Positions 1 to 9,371 are shown, counted from the first letter of the stretch. The stretch: DNA of 33,159 nucleotides from Gammaproteobacteria bacterium (GCA_024277595.1 JAJRUV010000195.1:1-33159), one strand, 5' to 3'. A program made the numbers and translations. Notes: generated by a model from the letters alone, not told the origin.

Positions 1-45
1 ATACTGAATCTTGTAAACCGTGTGACTACCGTAGCGATATTCCAT
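1..45 (-). CDS. tnpA: IS200/IS605 family Y1 transposase TnpA, N-terminal fragment (runs off the window)
   Basis: Fifteen codons are visible, starting at the ATG at 43-45 and reading MEYRYGSHTVYKIQY. This is the typical opening of IS200-type transposases (MxYRxGSHTVYxLxYHFVWVTKYR), which use one catalytic tyrosine to cut and join single-stranded DNA ends. The catalytic HUH and Tyr parts lie outside the window. The visible part has no frameshift. Identification rests on a short but distinctive N-terminus together with the adjacent left-end hairpin. Confidence 0.75.
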   Translation of the reverse strand, partial: MEYRYGSHTVYKIQY

Positions 46-120
46 ACCTTACCACCTTCAATAGTGCCAGCGGCCAGTATCGCAGATAAATCTGACCGCC
101 TAAAGGCGGTGGTTTTAACC
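1..120 (-). mobile_element. Left end of an IS200/IS605-type insertion sequence, truncated by window edge
   Basis: A short perfect hairpin lies at 95-110 (ACCGCC, loop TAAA, GGCGGT). It is followed towards the left edge by about 50 bp of leader and then by the start of a tnpA reading frame on the minus strand. Elements of this family have no terminal inverted repeats but carry subterminal hairpins that the Y1 transposase reads as single strands, and this arrangement fits the left end. The outer tip is probably near 115-125 but cannot be fixed without an empty site. The hairpin loop (TTTA on the minus strand) is the same as in the hairpin at the other end of the window. Confidence 0.75.
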
Positions 121-238
121 TTTAATCGAGACGAATAAAAGATACTCTTTACATGGGGCCATTAAATAAACGATTCAACCTTGAACCAGATGCTGTTTGC
201 CCTTATGTTTGATTAAGCAGGAGAGTGGAGAGCAGATA

Positions 239-1024
239 ATGTCCGAAGTACGAGAATCTGCGGTGGCCGGGATGTTTTATCCGGAAGATACCGCCGAGTT
301 GGCCAACAGTGTTGATCAGTTTCTGGCCGCAGCAAGACCAGTAGCAGCATCACCCAAAGCCATAATCGTTCCCCATGCGGGATATATCTATTCCGGCGCG
401 GTTGCCGCCAGCGCCTACAAGACACTGGAAACATCGGCCACACTGATCCGGCGGGTGGTATTGCTGGGACCGGCGCACCAGATCGGCTTTCAGGGGCTGG
501 CACTCAGCAGTGCGGATTTTTTCAGCACCCCATTGGGAATTATCCCGATTGATCAGCGAGCCATGGAGCAATTGAGTGATCTGCCCCAGGTGCGAATTTT
601 TGATGATGCCCATACTCTGGAGCACAGCTTGGAGGTTCAGCTCCCCTTTCTGCAGCGGACGCTGGCCAACTTTACGCTGGTGCCACTGGTGGTTGGCGAT
701 GCATCGGCCGAAGAGGTTGCCGAAGTCATCGAACGGCTGTGGGACGGATCTGGCACGTTGATCGTAGTCAGCTCCGATCTGAGTCACTACCAGGACTACA
801 CCACCGCACAACAGCTGGATCGGACAACCAGCCGGGCGATCGAGAGGCTTCATCCGGAGGATATCGGTTATCACGATGCCTGCGGGCGCAATCCGGTCAG
901 CGGTCTGTTGCTGGCTGTCCGCCGCCATGGCCTGAAGGCAACCACACTGGATCTGCGCAACTCCGGTGACACCGCCGGCCCCCGTGATCAAGTGGTAGGT
1001 TATGGCGCCTGGATCTTTGAATAA
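239..1024 (+). CDS. amrB: AmmeMemoRadiSam system protein B (MEMO1 family)
   Basis: The 261-residue protein belongs to the MEMO1 family, which shares the fold of class III extradiol dioxygenases and usually lacks a demonstrated reaction in bacteria. The residues matching the human MEMO1 metal site (His49, His81, Cys244) are visible as His46 in VPHAGYIYSG, His80 in GPAHQIGF and Cys215 in ACGRNPVSG; SSDLSHYQDY is also conserved. The ATG at 239 is chosen over an in-frame TTG at 197 because it has a purine-rich GGAG-type SD just upstream and gives the family N-terminus (SEVRESAVAGMFYP). It overlaps amrA by 23 bp, so the two are probably translated together. The usual third partner, a radical SAM protein (AmrS), is not in the window; an IS200 end begins about 115 bp upstream. 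Confidence 0.9.
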   Translation: MSEVRESAVAGMFYPEDTAELANSVDQFLAAARPVAASPKAIIVPHAGYIYSGAVAASAYKTLETSATLIRRVVLLGPAHQIGFQGLALSSADFFSTPLGIIPIDQRAMEQLSDLPQVRIFDDAHTLEHSLEVQLPFLQRTLANFTLVPLVVGDASAEEVAEVIERLWDGSGTLIVVSSDLSHYQDYTTAQQLDRTTSRAIERLHPEDIGYHDACGRNPVSGLLLAVRRHGLKATTLDLRNSGDTAGPRDQVVGYGAWIFE

Positions 1025-1580
1025 TCTCTCCGCAGAAGAAAGAGGCATCTTGCTGGAGACGGCACGGCGCTCGGTTCGGCACGGCCTTGAAGAGGGCAGG
1101 CCGCTTGCCGTCGATCACTCCCGCTATCCTGAGTCACTGCAAGTGAAACGCGCTACCTTTGTTACCCTGCATATTGGCGACCGTCTGCGCGGCTGCATCG
1201 GCACCCTCGAGGCAGTGCGGCCACTGGTCGAAGATACCGCTTGTAACGCCTATGCCGCAGCCTTTTCTGATCCCCGTTTCCCCCCGCTGAACAAAAGTGA
1301 GTTTGATTCACTGCAGATCGAGATCTCGGTACTCAGTCCGCCAAAGCCGGTGGCGTTCAGCTCGGAAGCGGATCTTATCCGGCAGATCCGCTCCGGAGTG
1401 GATGGGTTGATCTTGGAAGAACGCAGCTATCGGGGAACGTTCCTGCCCAGCGTGTGGGAGTCGCTTCCCGAACCACGCGAATTTCTGCAGCATCTGAAAC
1501 AGAAAGCGGGGCTGCCTGCAAATTATTGGTCCGACACCGTAAAGATACACCGCTATACTACTGAGTCCTTTGGTGAGTGA
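1002..1580 (+). CDS. amrA: AmmeMemoRadiSam system protein A (AMMECR1 domain)
   Basis: The 192-residue protein is a single AMMECR1 domain. The family signature LRGCIG is present (DRLRGCIGTLEAVRPLVEDT), as are AYAAAFSDPRFPPL and the later FLPSVWESLPEPREFLQHLKQKAGLP block, so the domain is full length. Bacterial AMMECR1 proteins have no established reaction. Their recurrent linkage with MEMO1 and radical SAM proteins suggests a shared modification or redox pathway, and here the linkage is an overlapping gene pair with amrB. The start at 1002 lies inside the end of amrB; a TTG at 1017 is a weaker alternative. The stop codon is only 3 bp from the stop of the convergent methyltransferase, leaving no room for a conventional terminator. 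Confidence 0.9.
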   Translation: MAPGSLNNLSAEERGILLETARRSVRHGLEEGRPLAVDHSRYPESLQVKRATFVTLHIGDRLRGCIGTLEAVRPLVEDTACNAYAAAFSDPRFPPLNKSEFDSLQIEISVLSPPKPVAFSSEADLIRQIRSGVDGLILEERSYRGTFLPSVWESLPEPREFLQHLKQKAGLPANYWSDTVKIHRYTTESFGE

Positions 1581-1583
1581 CTG

Positions 1584-2165
1584 TCAGGGAGTGGAACATT
1601 TTTCAGCCACCAGCATGGCTTCATTACGAAATCCCTGGCTGACATCTCCAGCCTGCCCCTCCTCCCGGTAACATAACAGGTGCAGTGATTTGAACAGCTC
1701 CAGCAACTCATTTTGGGCCAGCCGGAAAACCGGATTTTTTGGCCCGATGGTTTTGTCAATCGCCTCCAGCATAAAGGTCTGGTAAAAGATCACCCCACCA
1801 GGCCGCAGAGCCTCTATCAGATAAGGGACAAGAGAACGATCAAGGAAACGGCTGACCACAATTACATCAAAACTTTGCGGCTCAGGTGGTTGTGCCGTGA
1901 CATCCCGTACTTTGGCAGTGACAGAAAGCTTCCTGCTCACAGCAGCGGCATGCAGTTTCTCTATCGCCACCACGCTGAAATCCCAGGCAGTGACATCCAA
2001 TCCGCTTTCGGCCAGAAACAGCGTGTTGGCCCCCAGTCCGCAAGCCAGATCCAGCACCCTGCCCCGTTGCGGCAGCAAGTGGTGGTTTTCCAGCAGCACC
2101 CGTGCCGGTTCAGCGCCAACAACAGCATCTCGATAACGCTCATCCCACGCTTCTGAATCCATCAC
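1584..2165 (-). CDS. Class I SAM-dependent methyltransferase
   Basis: The 193-residue protein has a Rossmann-type methyltransferase fold. Motif I is VLDLACGLGANTLFLAESG, the acidic end of strand 2 is in VTAWDFS, motif IV is FDVIVVSRFLDR, and motif V/VI is LRPGGVIFYQTFM. It resembles the TehB-like/type-12 group, but no substrate can be deduced. The start is one of two adjacent ATGs (2165 or 2162), 1 bp after the trkH stop, so it is probably the last gene of the DUF4390-ntrYX-trkAH transcript. No membrane segments or metal-binding motifs are evident. Confidence 0.8.
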   Translation of the reverse strand: MMDSEAWDERYRDAVVGAEPARVLLENHHLLPQRGRVLDLACGLGANTLFLAESGLDVTAWDFSVVAIEKLHAAAVSRKLSVTAKVRDVTAQPPEPQSFDVIVVSRFLDRSLVPYLIEALRPGGVIFYQTFMLEAIDKTIGPKNPVFRLAQNELLELFKSLHLLCYREEGQAGDVSQGFRNEAMLVAEKCSTP

Positions 2166-2166
2166 T

Positions 2167-3618
2167 CTATCTGCGCCAGAAAGCCGGTGTCAGCAACACC
2201 AGCATGGTGAAGATCTCCAGCCGCCCCAGCAGCATGGCGAAGCAGAGCATCCATTTGGCAGGGTCGTTGATATCGCGGTAGTGCATGCCCACCTCCCCCA
2301 GCCCCGGACCCAGATTGTTCAGAGATGCCGCCACGGCGGAGAAGGCGGTCACCTGATCCAGACCAGTCATCATCAGACCCAGCATAATGATGCTGAAGAT
2401 CGCCACATAGGTGGCGAAAAAACCCCACACTGCCTCGATAACCTGGGGAGGCAAGGGTTTTCCTCCCACTTTGATCGGGATCTGGGCGGTAGGATGAATC
2501 AGGCGCTTCAGCTCACGGATCCCCTGCTTGAACAACAGCAGAAAACGGATCACCTTCATGCCACCCCCCGTCGAACCAGCAGACCCGCCGATGAAACTGA
2601 TAAAGATGAGCAGAACCGGCAGGAATCCCGGCCAGGCAAAATATTCTACAGTGGTAAATCCTGTCGTAGTACCGATCGAGATCACCTGAAACAGCCCGTG
2701 ATGCAACGTATCGCTAAAATCAGGGAAGGTTCCCATCAAATACAAATAACCAACGGTCACCACGCTGACCGCCGCCAGTATCAACAAATAGGTTTTACAC
2801 TCTGAATCCTGAAAATAGGGCCGGATGCTGGTAGAGCGCCAGGCCAGAAAATGCAGCGCGAAGTTGATGCCCGACAGCAGCATGAACACCACTGCCACCA
2901 TCTCGATAGCGGTGCTGTGGAAAAAACCGATACTCGCATCATGGGTGGAAAACCCGCCAATGGCGACAGTGGAAAAAGCGTGTGCAACGGCATCGAAAAC
3001 CCCCATGCCGGCCAGCCAGTAGGCAACCGCGCAGGCGATGGTAAGCCCCAGATAGATATACCACAGCGCCTTGGCGGTTTCGGTGATGCGCGGGGTAAGC
3101 TTGTTGTCCTTCATCGGCCCTGGTGTTTCGGCCCGATAGAGCTGCATGCCACCAATACCCAGCATCGGCAGGATAGCCACTGCCAGCACGATGATTCCCA
3201 TCCCGCCCAGCCACTGCAACTGCTGTCGATAGAAAAGGATGGAGTGTGGCAGATTGTCGATGCCGACAATCACCGTTGCGCCGGTGGTGGTTAACCCCGA
3301 AATGGATTCGAATACCGCATCGGTAAGCGACATGTGCGGCAACTCTGACAACATCAACGGAATGGCGCCAGAGGCACCCAGCACGGTCCAGAACAGCACC
3401 ACTACCACGAACCCGTCACGAAGACGCAACTCCTTGCGCTGATGCCGGACCGGAAACCAGAGCAGTCCGCCGGTAACCAGAATCAACACAAAGCCAAGCA
3501 GAAAGGGATACAACGCCCCATCCCCATAGAGCAGCGCGATAGCCGCCGGTGGCAGCATGGTACTGCTGAACAGCATCAGTAACAGGCCGACGATTCGCTG
3601 GATGACTGCGGGTTGCAT
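2167..3618 (-). CDS. trkH: Trk potassium uptake system membrane subunit TrkH
   Basis: The 483-residue inner-membrane protein has the usual length and hydrophobic profile of TrkH, a K+ channel-like transporter with four pseudo-repeated membrane-pore-membrane units. Filter-type loops can be read at SISGLTTTGATV, AFSTVAIGGFSTHD, VISIGTTTGFTT and AVAASLNNLGPGLG. Each carries the central glycine needed for K+ coordination. The C-terminus GRLEIFTMLVLLTPAFWRR is characteristic. It follows trkA by 17 bp in the same direction, so channel and gating subunit are co-expressed. In the family, NAD(H)- and ATP-responsive TrkA rings control opening. Confidence 0.95.
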   Translation of the reverse strand: MQPAVIQRIVGLLLMLFSSTMLPPAAIALLYGDGALYPFLLGFVLILVTGGLLWFPVRHQRKELRLRDGFVVVVLFWTVLGASGAIPLMLSELPHMSLTDAVFESISGLTTTGATVIVGIDNLPHSILFYRQQLQWLGGMGIIVLAVAILPMLGIGGMQLYRAETPGPMKDNKLTPRITETAKALWYIYLGLTIACAVAYWLAGMGVFDAVAHAFSTVAIGGFSTHDASIGFFHSTAIEMVAVVFMLLSGINFALHFLAWRSTSIRPYFQDSECKTYLLILAAVSVVTVGYLYLMGTFPDFSDTLHHGLFQVISIGTTTGFTTVEYFAWPGFLPVLLIFISFIGGSAGSTGGGMKVIRFLLLFKQGIRELKRLIHPTAQIPIKVGGKPLPPQVIEAVWGFFATYVAIFSIIMLGLMMTGLDQVTAFSAVAASLNNLGPGLGEVGMHYRDINDPAKWMLCFAMLLGRLEIFTMLVLLTPAFWRR

Positions 3619-3635
3619 GCCTGTTCAGACCAATT

Positions 3636-5012
3636 TCAGATAAAGGTCACATCTACCTGGAACAGCCGCTCAACCTCGGGAATATGGCGCTTGTCCACAA
3701 GAAACAGGATGATGTGATCTTCAGGTTCGATAATGGTGTCATGATGGGCAATGATAACCTCTTTGCCACGCACGATAGCACCGATGTTGGTTCCGGGAGG
3801 CAGTTTGAGTTGATCCACCGCCCGACCCACCACCCGGGAGGAGTCCGGATCACCATGCGCCACCGCCTCAATGGCCTCGGCGGCACCGCGGCGCAATGAG
3901 TGCACCACCACCACATCACCCCGCCGCACATGGGCCAGCAGACTGCCGATGGTGGACTGTTGCGGAGAAATGGCGATATCGATGTCGGTACTCTCTACCA
4001 GATCCACATAAGAAACCCGGTTGATTAGCGACATTACCTTGCGCGCGCCCATGCGCCTGGCCAGCATGGCAGAAAGAATATTGGCTTCATCATCACTGGT
4101 CAGGGCACAGAACACATCGGTATTTTCAATGTTCTCCTCCAGCAACAGCTCCTCATCTGCAGCATCCCCCAGCAGGACAATAGTTTTCTCCAGCTCTTCG
4201 GAGGCAACCCGGGCCTGCTCATGATTATGTTCAATTACCTTGACCTGGAAATGCGGCTCCAGAGCCTTGGCCAGCCGCTTGCCGATATTACCGGCCCCGG
4301 CAATGATGATCCGCTTGTAGGGTTTGTCCAGACGACGCAACTCACTCATTACCGCACGAACATGTTTTTTGGCAACGATGATAAACACCTCATCATCCAC
4401 CTCGATAACCGTATCCCCATCCGGAGTTACTGGTTTTCCACGCCGGAAAATGGCCGCCACCCGGGTATCCACCCCGGGCATGTGCTCACGCAGAGTGCGC
4501 AGCGCATGACCCACCAGCGGACCACCATAGTACGCCTTGACCGCCACCAGCTGCACCAGACCGTTGGCAAAATTAAGTACTTGCAATGCCCCCGGATGCT
4601 CGATGAGACGTTGAATATAGTCAGTCACCAACTGTTCAGGACTGATAAGAACATCGACCGGCAGTGAGTCCTGGGCAAACAGCTTTTCTTTGTGAGCCAG
4701 ATAACCCACCCCGCGCACCCGGGCAATTTTGGTGGGGGTGTGGAACAGCGTGTAGGCAACCTGACAGGCAACCATATTGGTCTCATCGCTGTTGGTAACA
4801 GCAATGATCATGTCGGCATCATCCGCTCCCGCCCGGCTCAACACATCAGGATAAGATGCCTGGCCGACCACGGTACGAATATCGAGACGATCCTGCAGAT
4901 TGTGCAGCCGCTCCGGCTCAGTATCGACAACGGTTATATCATTGGCTTCACTGGCAAGATTCGCCGCCAGGGAGGCCCCGACTTGGCCGGCGCCAAGAAT
5001 TATAATTTTCAT
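3636..5012 (-). CDS. trkA: Trk potassium uptake system NAD-binding regulatory subunit TrkA
   Basis: The 458-residue cytosolic protein has two tandem RCK units, each with a Rossmann nucleotide-binding part and a TrkA_C part. The first dinucleotide loop is [10 protein letters not shown] at residues 7-16 with acidic VVDTEPER; the second is [10 protein letters not shown] near residue 240. This is the normal double-RCK architecture and length (E. coli TrkA is 458 residues). It forms the gating ring for TrkH, encoded immediately downstream. ntrX lies 83 bp upstream in the same direction with no clear terminator between them, so one transcript from DUF4390 to the methyltransferase is likely. Confidence 0.95.
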   Translation of the reverse strand: MKIIILGAGQVGASLAANLASEANDITVVDTEPERLHNLQDRLDIRTVVGQASYPDVLSRAGADDADMIIAVTNSDETNMVACQVAYTLFHTPTKIARVRGVGYLAHKEKLFAQDSLPVDVLISPEQLVTDYIQRLIEHPGALQVLNFANGLVQLVAVKAYYGGPLVGHALRTLREHMPGVDTRVAAIFRRGKPVTPDGDTVIEVDDEVFIIVAKKHVRAVMSELRRLDKPYKRIIIAGAGNIGKRLAKALEPHFQVKVIEHNHEQARVASEELEKTIVLLGDAADEELLLEENIENTDVFCALTSDDEANILSAMLARRMGARKVMSLINRVSYVDLVESTDIDIAISPQQSTIGSLLAHVRRGDVVVVHSLRRGAAEAIEAVAHGDPDSSRVVGRAVDQLKLPPGTNIGAIVRGKEVIIAHHDTIIEPEDHIILFLVDKRHIPEVERLFQVDVTFI

Positions 5013-5095
5013 TGGGGTAACAACAGTTCCTGTTCTTCAAGGCAGGGTAATTAATAACCCGGCCAGGATGGAGATCACTCACCTATTTCACCTAT

Positions 5096-6481
5096 CTACG
5101 ATTCGGTGCCCTTTCCGGCCAACTCCTTGTGATCAATGCCCAGAGTACGCAGTTTACGATACAAATGAGTGCGTTCGATACCCGCAATCCGGGCTACCTT
5201 TCCTACATTCCCATCCATCTTGCGCAACTGGCATTCCAGATAGGCTTTTTCGAAACGCTCTCTGGCCTCACGTAAGGGCAAATCAAAGTTGGGCTGAAAG
5301 ACAGACATGCCCGGAGAGGGGGGCGAACCAGCTCCCAGAACCGCTTCAACCTCATCCCGATCTATCTCGTCCCCGTTGCCGACAATCAGCAACCTTTGCA
5401 CCAGGTTGGTCAGTTCACGCACATTTCCCGGCCAGGGATAGTTGCGCAGATAATTTTGTGCCGCCACTGTAAAACTGCGATAGGAAAGGTTTTCACGCGT
5501 AGCAAAAAAATCAGCATAAAATGCCAGCAGCTCCGGTATATCCTCGCAATGCTCCCGCAAAGGGGGAATATGCAGTGGTAGTTCATTCAGTTTGTAATAG
5601 AGATCCTGGCGGAAACTCCCCTTGCTCACCAGTGGCTCCAGAGCATGATGCGTAGCAGCAATCACACGCACATCGGTTTGCACAGCATCCTGTCCATCGA
5701 CCCGGTGGAAACGCCGGTTTTGCAGCGCACTGTATAGACGGGCCTGGATTGATGCATCCATTTCGGCAACATCCTCCAGAAACAAAGTGCCTCCATTGGC
5801 CTGCTCCAGGCGCCCGAAACGTACCTGGCCGTTCCGCTCGCTGCCAAACAGCTCTTCGTTGGCATCCTCTTCACCAAAAGAAGCCACGCTTATTTCAATA
5901 AAAGGTGCCTCCCTGCGTGAACTCAGCTCATGCAAATAACGAGCAAACAGACGCTTGCCAGTGCCAGATTCCCCAGTTAAAAGAACACCATTTTCATGCT
6001 TTGCAAAACGGGTTATGCTCTCCCGCAGCTGGTGCATCAGCAGACTCTTGCCAACCGGCTCAATCCGGTGGGGCGAGTAGCGCCGCAGATCAATATTTTC
6101 CTTTTTCAGCTTGTCCGTATGCAGCGTATTTTCCACAGTCAGTAGCAGTTTAGCCAGTGACAGTGGTTTTTCAATAAAGTCATAGGCGCCCAGACGGGTC
6201 GCCTCGACGGCGGTTTCCACCGTTGCATGTCCGGACATGATAATTACCGGCATATCAAGTCCGTTTTCATCCGACCACTCCTTGAGCAGGGAAAGACCAT
6301 CAACATCCGGCATCCAGATATCCAGCAGCACCAGATCCGGACGCCTAAAGCGTCGCGCTCGCCGGGCTTGTTCAGCGTTTTCTGCCACCGAGACCTCATA
6401 ACCCTCTTCTTCCAGAATTTCCTGAACCAGGTGGCGAATTTCAGGTTCGTCATCCACGACTAATATATAAGGCGTACTCAT
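5096..6481 (-). CDS. ntrX: NtrX-type response regulator (receiver, AAA+, Fis-type HTH) lacking GAFTGA
   Basis: The 461-residue protein has a receiver domain (acidic Asp10/Asp11, phospho-acceptor Asp54 in LLDIWMP, Lys105), an AAA+ domain with Walker A GESGTGK at 170-176, and a C-terminal Fis-like helix-turn-helix (VARIAGIERTHLYRKLRTLGI). The arginine-finger region SFRQDLYYKLN is retained. The sigma-54 contact loop GAFTGA is absent: the segment runs ELFGSERNGQVRFGRLEQA, with NGQVRFG where GAFTGA should be. The Walker B acidic pair is also inverted (TLFLED instead of TLFLDE). By family knowledge, loss of GAFTGA argues against classical sigma-54 activation. The start overlaps the ntrY stop as ATGA, so sensor and regulator are translationally coupled. 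Confidence 0.9.
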   Translation of the reverse strand: MSTPYILVVDDEPEIRHLVQEILEEEGYEVSVAENAEQARRARRFRRPDLVLLDIWMPDVDGLSLLKEWSDENGLDMPVIIMSGHATVETAVEATRLGAYDFIEKPLSLAKLLLTVENTLHTDKLKKENIDLRRYSPHRIEPVGKSLLMHQLRESITRFAKHENGVLLTGESGTGKRLFARYLHELSSRREAPFIEISVASFGEEDANEELFGSERNGQVRFGRLEQANGGTLFLEDVAEMDASIQARLYSALQNRRFHRVDGQDAVQTDVRVIAATHHALEPLVSKGSFRQDLYYKLNELPLHIPPLREHCEDIPELLAFYADFFATRENLSYRSFTVAAQNYLRNYPWPGNVRELTNLVQRLLIVGNGDEIDRDEVEAVLGAGSPPSPGMSVFQPNFDLPLREARERFEKAYLECQLRKMDGNVGKVARIAGIERTHLYRKLRTLGIDHKELAGKGTES

Positions 6482-8730
6482 GCCTGCTTCTCCCTTGTTA
6501 CGGCAGGAATTGAAGATTGACTATTTGCAGCTGCCAGTGGCAAACGAATGACAAAACAAGCACCACCCGTCGGCAAATTTTCCGCACGTATCAATCCATT
6601 ATGTTCCTCCACGATCTTTTTTACTACAGCAAGTCCCAAACCCGTTCCTTTTGGTTTGGTCGTCATATAGGGCTCAAACAGATGAGCCATAACATCGGCC
6701 GGAATACCCGGACCGTTGTCTTCAACACGCAGCTCGATGAAATGGCCGTCATGTTCATCTTTCCAGCAGGTGCGGATGGCTATTTTTGCACCCTGTTTTT
6801 CTGCCACAGTTTCCAGAGCATTCTTGAACAGGTTATTCAACAACTGCCGCATCCGCACTGAGTCTGCATCGATCAGAGGAATATCAGCTTGCAGATCAAG
6901 TATAAACTTTACTGTGTCGCCCTCCTCCCGGTAGAGATCAAGTACTTCGGAAATCAACTGGTTCAGGTTCAGCGGCCGCAAATAGATTTCAGGTGTGCGC
7001 GCATAATCAGAAAACGCCTTGACCATCTCTTTCAGGGCCTCAACCTGCTGGACAATCGTGTGGGTTGATCGATCCAGAAGTCCAGCATCTTCCGGCGGCA
7101 TGCTGGCCAGATATTTGCGCCGCAGCCGCTCGGCAGAGAGCTGGATGGGGGTCAACGGGTTTTTTATCTCATGGGCCAGACGCCGGGCCACTTCACTCCA
7201 GGCCGCATCGCGCTGGGATTTGATCTGGCTGGTAATATCGTCAAATACAATCACATGATCATGCAACGTATCACTCATACGATGCAATACGGTAGCACGG
7301 CACATAAGCACTTGTCTGCCAGTAGCGCCAAACAGCGCCACCTCCTCACGCCATTCGCCGGCCCCTTGCGCCGAAAGATGAGGAACAAGGGCTGAGGCAA
7401 AGGGTTCAAGGTGCGGAAACTGTTCGGCGATGGAGTTCAGAGTGCATCTGGCAAGCTCTGCCAACGGCACATCGAGAATGGCCGCAGCTGCGGGATTAGC
7501 CGTATGCAGAACACCATCAGCCCCTACTGTCAGTACACCGGAAGAAAGACGTTTCAGTATTGCCTCCAGATACGAACGCTGGGTCTCGATATGATGTTGA
7601 CTCTGTTGGGCTTCATCACGAGCCAGGGCAAGTCGTTGGGTCATCTCGTTAAACGAGCGAGCCAGGTGACCGAATTCATCATGGCTGCGAACCGGCAAAC
7701 GCCGGGCATAATCACCAGCGGCCACCGCCCGGGTACCCTTTACCAAATCACGAACTGGCGCGACCAGGCGATGAGCATAGACAAATGCCGCCCATACGGC
7801 AGTCAGTATGGTGAGCAGCAGCACCAATGACAAGGTAAGGGTAAAGCTGTATTTAAGCGGTTCGCGCAGAAAGGTTAGCTCGGTGTATTTGGTATAGGCT
7901 TGCTGCACACTTCCGGCCAGCGTGCTCATGCGCGGAGGCACTGTATACAGTGCCTGCAGAAAACCGGCATCACGAAACGCCAGCGAGGCAGGAACGTTGA
8001 CGGCCACCCGAACCCGCGCACTGTTTTCATTAAAAGGTTCAAGACCGACATATGAGCGTCTTTCGCGCAGTTGAATCAGGATTGCATCATTGGGTGGTGT
8101 CGGCGCCAGCCGACCCAGCTCTCTTAAACTGGACGCAATGGCATGACCATTGGCAGTAAACAGGGCAAGTTCGTCAGCCCCGCTACGCTGCCGAAATTCA
8201 TTTAACAACAGCACAACGGATCGTTTCTCCACATGCACAAGCTCGTCAGCCATCTGCTCTGTCGCATGCAGCAGTTCACGCTTTCGCACATTAAGTGAAG
8301 CACGACTCAACTCCAGGCTGTTCTGTAATGCATTTTCAATGGTCGCGTCGAACCAGCTGTCAACCCCGCGATGAATAAACTCCAACGAAAAATAGTACAT
8401 CACAGAAACCGGGGTAATTGATAAAACAATAAACAGAAATACCAGCCGCAGCTTCATTCGTGAGCCAGCGGCATGATGCCGATACTGTGATATTAACTGC
8501 TGCAACTGATAGAGAATCAACGCAAGCAGGGCTATCAGCGCCACAATGTTAAGAACCAGCAACAAACCAAAATACGGGCTGAACAACGCAGAATTTCTGG
8601 CCGCACCAATCATCACGTAGAGTGAAGCAAGCAACAGAACAACCAGCAGAATCAACAACCGCGGCCCGGTAATAATCCGGCCTGTTTTCCGCAGCAGCTT
8701 AATCAAAGCTGCGGTTTCCATGTGTACCAT
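6478..8730 (-). CDS. ntrY: NtrY-type membrane sensor histidine kinase
   Basis: This large kinase of about 750 residues has two N-terminal membrane helices, a third near residues 93-113, a long periplasmic stretch and a fourth helix near residue 300 (YSFTLTLSLVLLLTILTAVWA). These are followed by HAMP (PVRDLVKGTRAVAAGDYARRLPV), PAS, the dimerisation helix with phospho-acceptor His at about residue 520 (RRLAHEIKNPLTPIQ) and an ATPase domain (NNLFKNALETV, VEDNGPGIP, KGTGLGLAVV). The architecture matches NtrY, partner of NtrX. The start is an ATG at 8730 or 8721, both inside the end of the DUF4390 gene. In related bacteria NtrYX has been tied to nitrogen, redox or envelope control; the input here is unknown. 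Confidence 0.9.
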   Translation of the reverse strand: MVHMETAALIKLLRKTGRIITGPRLLILLVVLLLASLYVMIGAARNSALFSPYFGLLLVLNIVALIALLALILYQLQQLISQYRHHAAGSRMKLRLVFLFIVLSITPVSVMYYFSLEFIHRGVDSWFDATIENALQNSLELSRASLNVRKRELLHATEQMADELVHVEKRSVVLLLNEFRQRSGADELALFTANGHAIASSLRELGRLAPTPPNDAILIQLRERRSYVGLEPFNENSARVRVAVNVPASLAFRDAGFLQALYTVPPRMSTLAGSVQQAYTKYTELTFLREPLKYSFTLTLSLVLLLTILTAVWAAFVYAHRLVAPVRDLVKGTRAVAAGDYARRLPVRSHDEFGHLARSFNEMTQRLALARDEAQQSQHHIETQRSYLEAILKRLSSGVLTVGADGVLHTANPAAAAILDVPLAELARCTLNSIAEQFPHLEPFASALVPHLSAQGAGEWREEVALFGATGRQVLMCRATVLHRMSDTLHDHVIVFDDITSQIKSQRDAAWSEVARRLAHEIKNPLTPIQLSAERLRRKYLASMPPEDAGLLDRSTHTIVQQVEALKEMVKAFSDYARTPEIYLRPLNLNQLISEVLDLYREEGDTVKFILDLQADIPLIDADSVRMRQLLNNLFKNALETVAEKQGAKIAIRTCWKDEHDGHFIELRVEDNGPGIPADVMAHLFEPYMTTKPKGTGLGLAVVKKIVEEHNGLIRAENLPTGGACFVIRLPLAAANSQSSIPAVTREKQA

Positions 8731-9287
8731 TCGCTGGTCAGACGCCAGCGAGATGAAAGATAGGCCAGCAGACGCAGCGGCGTGGGCAGGGACTCAATAT
8801 CCAGAGCAACACGCATACGGGCCACATAATTCTCGCCTGCCGGCAACAGGTTCTGATCGATCAGGGGAAGCTCTTTCAATCGCCCAAGCGCCTCAAGAGC
8901 CGCACCCAGAGTCTGGTAGCTGGACTCGGTACCCATATTCAGGTTCCTCAACACATAATGTTGGGCAAGCGCAAAATAACGTAACCGATAACGCTGTTTG
9001 ATAACTGCGATGGTTTCATTCCACCAGGGCCAGTCCCGATTCTGTATCAGTTCGATACGCAACTCAATCGTCAATGGCACACCGTTACGCAAGGCATCGA
9101 GCACAGGCCGGGTAAGGCTGTAATGGATATTCGCATTAACGAGATATACCTTGTTATCAAGGTATATATGGGCACTGCGGATAGTAAATGGCGGATCCTG
9201 CGCTCGAACCGTAGCGGGTAAAACAAGCAGGAAATTGATTAACAACAGGCCGACCACGAACAAAGTTATCCGGTTCCCATTCAGCAT
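8703..9287 (-). CDS. DUF4390 exported protein
   Basis: The 194-residue protein has an N-terminal signal-type segment (NRITLFVVGLLLINFLLVLPATVRAQ, cleavage likely after VRA), followed by a beta-rich, arginine-rich periplasmic domain ending in LTSEWYTWKPQL. This is the DUF4390 pattern, found next to ntrY in many gamma- and betaproteobacteria; its function is unknown. The ATG at 9287 is preferred because GGGAG lies 5 bases upstream; an adjacent ATG at 9290 and one at 9320 are alternatives. It overlaps ntrY by 19-28 bp, suggesting it works with, or is sensed by, the kinase. It is the first gene of the trkAH-ntrYX unit, separated from rsmB by an inserted repeat. Confidence 0.85.
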   Translation of the reverse strand: MLNGNRITLFVVGLLLINFLLVLPATVRAQDPPFTIRSAHIYLDNKVYLVNANIHYSLTRPVLDALRNGVPLTIELRIELIQNRDWPWWNETIAVIKQRYRLRYFALAQHYVLRNLNMGTESSYQTLGAALEALGRLKELPLIDQNLLPAGENYVARMRVALDIESLPTPLRLLAYLSSRWRLTSEWYTWKPQL

Positions 9288-9371
9288 CATTTCTCCCTTG
9301 TTACCCTCGGCGTTTCTCATTGCAGAATGGTCTTATCATGAAATTTCATTTCAGCAGAAACCTCAAAAAGC

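Noticed and set aside
350-1048. 232-codon frame opposite amrB
   Set aside because: Shadow of amrB on the other strand; no domain, no SD.
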